The position numbers were made by a program, and so were the translations under genes. Shown one piece after another: positions 62,665-64,000 of a DNA stretch of 64,000 nucleotides. Source of the stretch: Bog-375 sp049698695 (GTDB taxonomy: Bacteria > Acidobacteriota > Terriglobia > Bryobacterales > Bryobacteraceae); NCBI GenBank assembly GCA_049698695.1, contig JBAVYH010000032.1, forward strand, positions 1-64,000, read 5' to 3'. Each line of letters starts with the position of its first letter. Within the stretch, counting starts at the first letter, position 1. The notes under the pieces are model-generated. The model ran no database searches and was not told the origin of the DNA. It saw nothing but the letters and a program-made list of their open reading frames with translations.

Positions 62665-62893
62665 ATGGCCAGGCTTCCGTCTCTCACTGCCCGGAAAGTT
62701 GTCCGGGCGCTCAAACCGCGCTGGATTCGTAGAAGACCGGCAGAGTGGAAGTCACCTGGTGTTGATTCACCCTGGAGCGAAGGCTCGAACCGTGGTGCCT
62801 ATCCATCCTGGCCGGACTATCAAAGAACCACTGCTGCGCGCCATTGTCCGGGATGCGAACCTCTCGATCGGCGAGTTCCTCGATCTGCTTTGA
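62665..62893 (+). pseudogene. hicA: HicA-type toxin gene, frameshifted
   Basis: The first frame reads MARLPSLTARKVVRALK and the second reads RAGFVEDRQSGSHLVLIHPG and on to LLRAIVRDANLSIGEFLDLL. Together they are one normal HicA of 75 residues with the catalytic GSH. The frames join only if one C of the pair at 62716-62717 is removed. The toxin is therefore probably not made, or needs slippage or an error correction. Confidence 0.8.
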
Positions 62894-62951
62894 TCTCAAA
62901 GCGCCTACCTGAACTTGCTGTAAGGGCATTTGTTATACTCGATTCGCCAGT

Positions 62952-63149
62952 ATGTTCGAGTATGGAACCAAGCCCGCGCCCGGTGAGCCTCAAAGTGCAC
63001 GAGCGATGCGTCGCGGATTCCTGGTGCTTTCGGTCCTCACCGGGATCTGGTGTATTTCCGGCGGTCTCACTTTGCTTGGCCTTTCCAACCTCGGTATGGG
63101 CATAGGCCTGGGCCTCCTCGAGTTGGGCGCCCACAAGGCCCATCGCTAG
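62952..63149 (+). CDS. Small hydrophobic hypothetical protein
   Basis: The 65-residue product has a basic N-terminal part and a hydrophobic stretch long enough for one or two membrane helices (FLVLSVLTGIWCISGGLTLL and GLSNLGMGIGLGLL). No family is recognised and no clear ribosome binding site is present. It lies between the hicAB remnant and the discoidin-domain gene. Confidence 0.4.
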   Translation: MFEYGTKPAPGEPQSARAMRRGFLVLSVLTGIWCISGGLTLLGLSNLGMGIGLGLLELGAHKAHR

Positions 63150-63223
63150 TCCTCCTTTCGCATACCCGACCTTAGGCTCCTCGCCCTTCCGCGCTCCACG
63201 ATTTCCAATACAATTAGCGGTGC

Positions 63224-64000
63224 ATGGCATTCCCTCTGAAGGTGTTCACCGCTTTGATGGCACTCGAAGCTTTGGGCGCGCAGCCCTACACGCGCGGCGT
63301 CGGCGTGTATCCCGGAGATCCGCGGCAGGACTGGTCGCCTACGGTCGAAATCGACTCCACCACCTATCGCAACCTGGCGCTCCACCGCCCGGCCTACCAG
63401 TCCAGCAGCTACGACTACAATCTCACCGCACAACTGATCACCGATGGCATTCGGGAAACGGCGCTGCCGCGCTTTCTCCGCGTCACCACCAGCCAGCAGG
63501 GCTTGCTGCCGAAGGACCAGCGCGAGCTGCTGTTTGACGGCAATTGGACGACTGGCATCAACATGAGCGGCAGCCATGTCTGGGTCCAGGTGGAACGGGG
63601 TGGCGCGCAGCCGCCGGAAATCGACCGGCTGGATGCGCTGACCACGCTGGCGCCTGCCGGCGACAATCAGGAGTGGACGTGCATTCTTTCAGCGTCGGCG
63701 GATGGACAGTCCTGGAGCGAGCTCGGCCGCGCCTGGGGTATGACGCATCCCGGCGCCGAGATCAAGCCCTCCATCGCGCTCCGCCGGCCAAATGGCAGCC
63801 GTTTCTATCGCATCGATTTCGAAACCGGCCGGCCGCTCAACTGGCGCATCGCCGAAATCTCGTTCAGCAATGCGAACACGGCCGTGCATGCCGGCGGCCC
63901 GTATAGCTTTTCGAGCGCCTGGATGAGCGCCGCCGCCGGCGAACAGTGGGTGTCGGTCGATCTGGGCGCGCCGTGCAGCTTCGATCGCATCGCGCTCTAC
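63224..64000 (+). CDS. Large exported protein with discoidin-like domain, N-terminal part (runs off the window)
   Basis: From the ATG at 63224 the frame is open for 259 codons to the window end. A short hydrophobic signal (FPLKVFTALMALEALGAQ) is followed by YRNLALHRPAYQSSSYDYNL and LFDGNWTTGINMSGSHVWVQ, a F5/8-type (discoidin) carbohydrate-binding pattern. A second segment WVSVDLGAPCSFDRIALY repeats the fold's last strands. Such domains often precede glycoside hydrolase family 2 enzymes (beta-galactosidases or mannosidases) in Acidobacteria. The catalytic part would lie beyond the window, so the enzyme class is an inference. Confidence 0.7.
   Translation, partial: MAFPLKVFTALMALEALGAQPYTRGVGVYPGDPRQDWSPTVEIDSTTYRNLALHRPAYQSSSYDYNLTAQLITDGIRETALPRFLRVTTSQQGLLPKDQRELLFDGNWTTGINMSGSHVWVQVERGGAQPPEIDRLDALTTLAPAGDNQEWTCILSASADGQSWSELGRAWGMTHPGAEIKPSIALRRPNGSRFYRIDFETGRPLNWRIAEISFSNANTAVHAGGPYSFSSAWMSAAAGEQWVSVDLGAPCSFDRIALY

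Overview
The window is GC-rich DNA that most resembles an Acidobacteriota chromosome of the Solibacter/Bryobacter type. This is inferred from gene content, not from a marker gene. Supporting features are: a duplicated-domain (ADOP-type) ABC permease; an Oar-like TonB-dependent receptor with an N-terminal carboxypeptidase-regulatory-like domain; two large Ser/Thr kinases, one carrying TolB-like repeats; a PEP-CTERM protein; a very large alpha-2-macroglobulin; and multiheme cytochromes. No rRNA genes, CRISPR array or prophage were seen.

Layout. 1-1150: the end of an IS630-type element interrupting a tolC-like gene, a C-terminal remnant of a PhnW-like aminotransferase, and tRNA-Val(TAC). 1229-6000: a zinc-ribbon/kinase/multi-membrane protein, a ferredoxin, a Tat-exported aldo/keto reductase and a cupin. 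6195-6278: two near-identical palindromes. 6332-14903: a sugar-nucleotide and glycan block with a GHMP-kinase/UDP-sugar-pyrophosphorylase fusion translationally coupled to an atypical nucleotidyltransferase, then a PEP-CTERM protein, a two-domain glycosyltransferase and a methyltransferase. 15057-24062: a Dph6-like ATP-binding protein, an Hsp70 homologue, a thioredoxin-like protein and the alpha-2-macroglobulin. 24284-29631: a tightly coupled acyl-CoA catabolic operon resembling the atu (acyclic terpene utilisation) pathway, with a carboxylase beta subunit, AtuA, a separate AtuA C-terminal domain, an enoyl-CoA hydratase and an acyl-CoA dehydrogenase. 29671-41919: an exported protein, the ABC permease, the TonB receptor, a GH51 arabinofuranosidase, a P460-type cytochrome, a membrane protein and an alpha/beta hydrolase. 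42060-46932: tRNA-Gln(TTG), dCMP deaminase, small zinc-ribbon proteins, leucyl aminopeptidase and an SPFH/zinc-ribbon pair. 47739-53155: a kinase/TolB protein, a coiled-coil protein and a NarL-type two-component system.

The most notable locus is 53688-62346. Five same-strand genes encode two tandem OmcA/MtrC-like decaheme cytochromes, a DmsE/MtrA-like decaheme cytochrome, an MtrB/PioB-like outer-membrane barrel and a tetraheme cytochrome c, with 34 haem-binding motifs in total. This is the parts list of a porin-cytochrome conduit for moving electrons across the outer membrane to extracellular acceptors. Distinct details are one CX3CH haem motif, a CX5C pair in the central domain of both large cytochromes, a cysteine-free barrel, and a fourfold W-(N/E)-H-x3-M repeat in the tetraheme protein. 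A two-component system and a perfect 21-bp palindrome lie just upstream. After the operon come a hicAB pair whose toxin gene is frameshifted, a small membrane protein, and the start of a large exported protein with a discoidin-like domain that runs off the window.

All functional names are from motif and sequence reading by eye. No database search was run.
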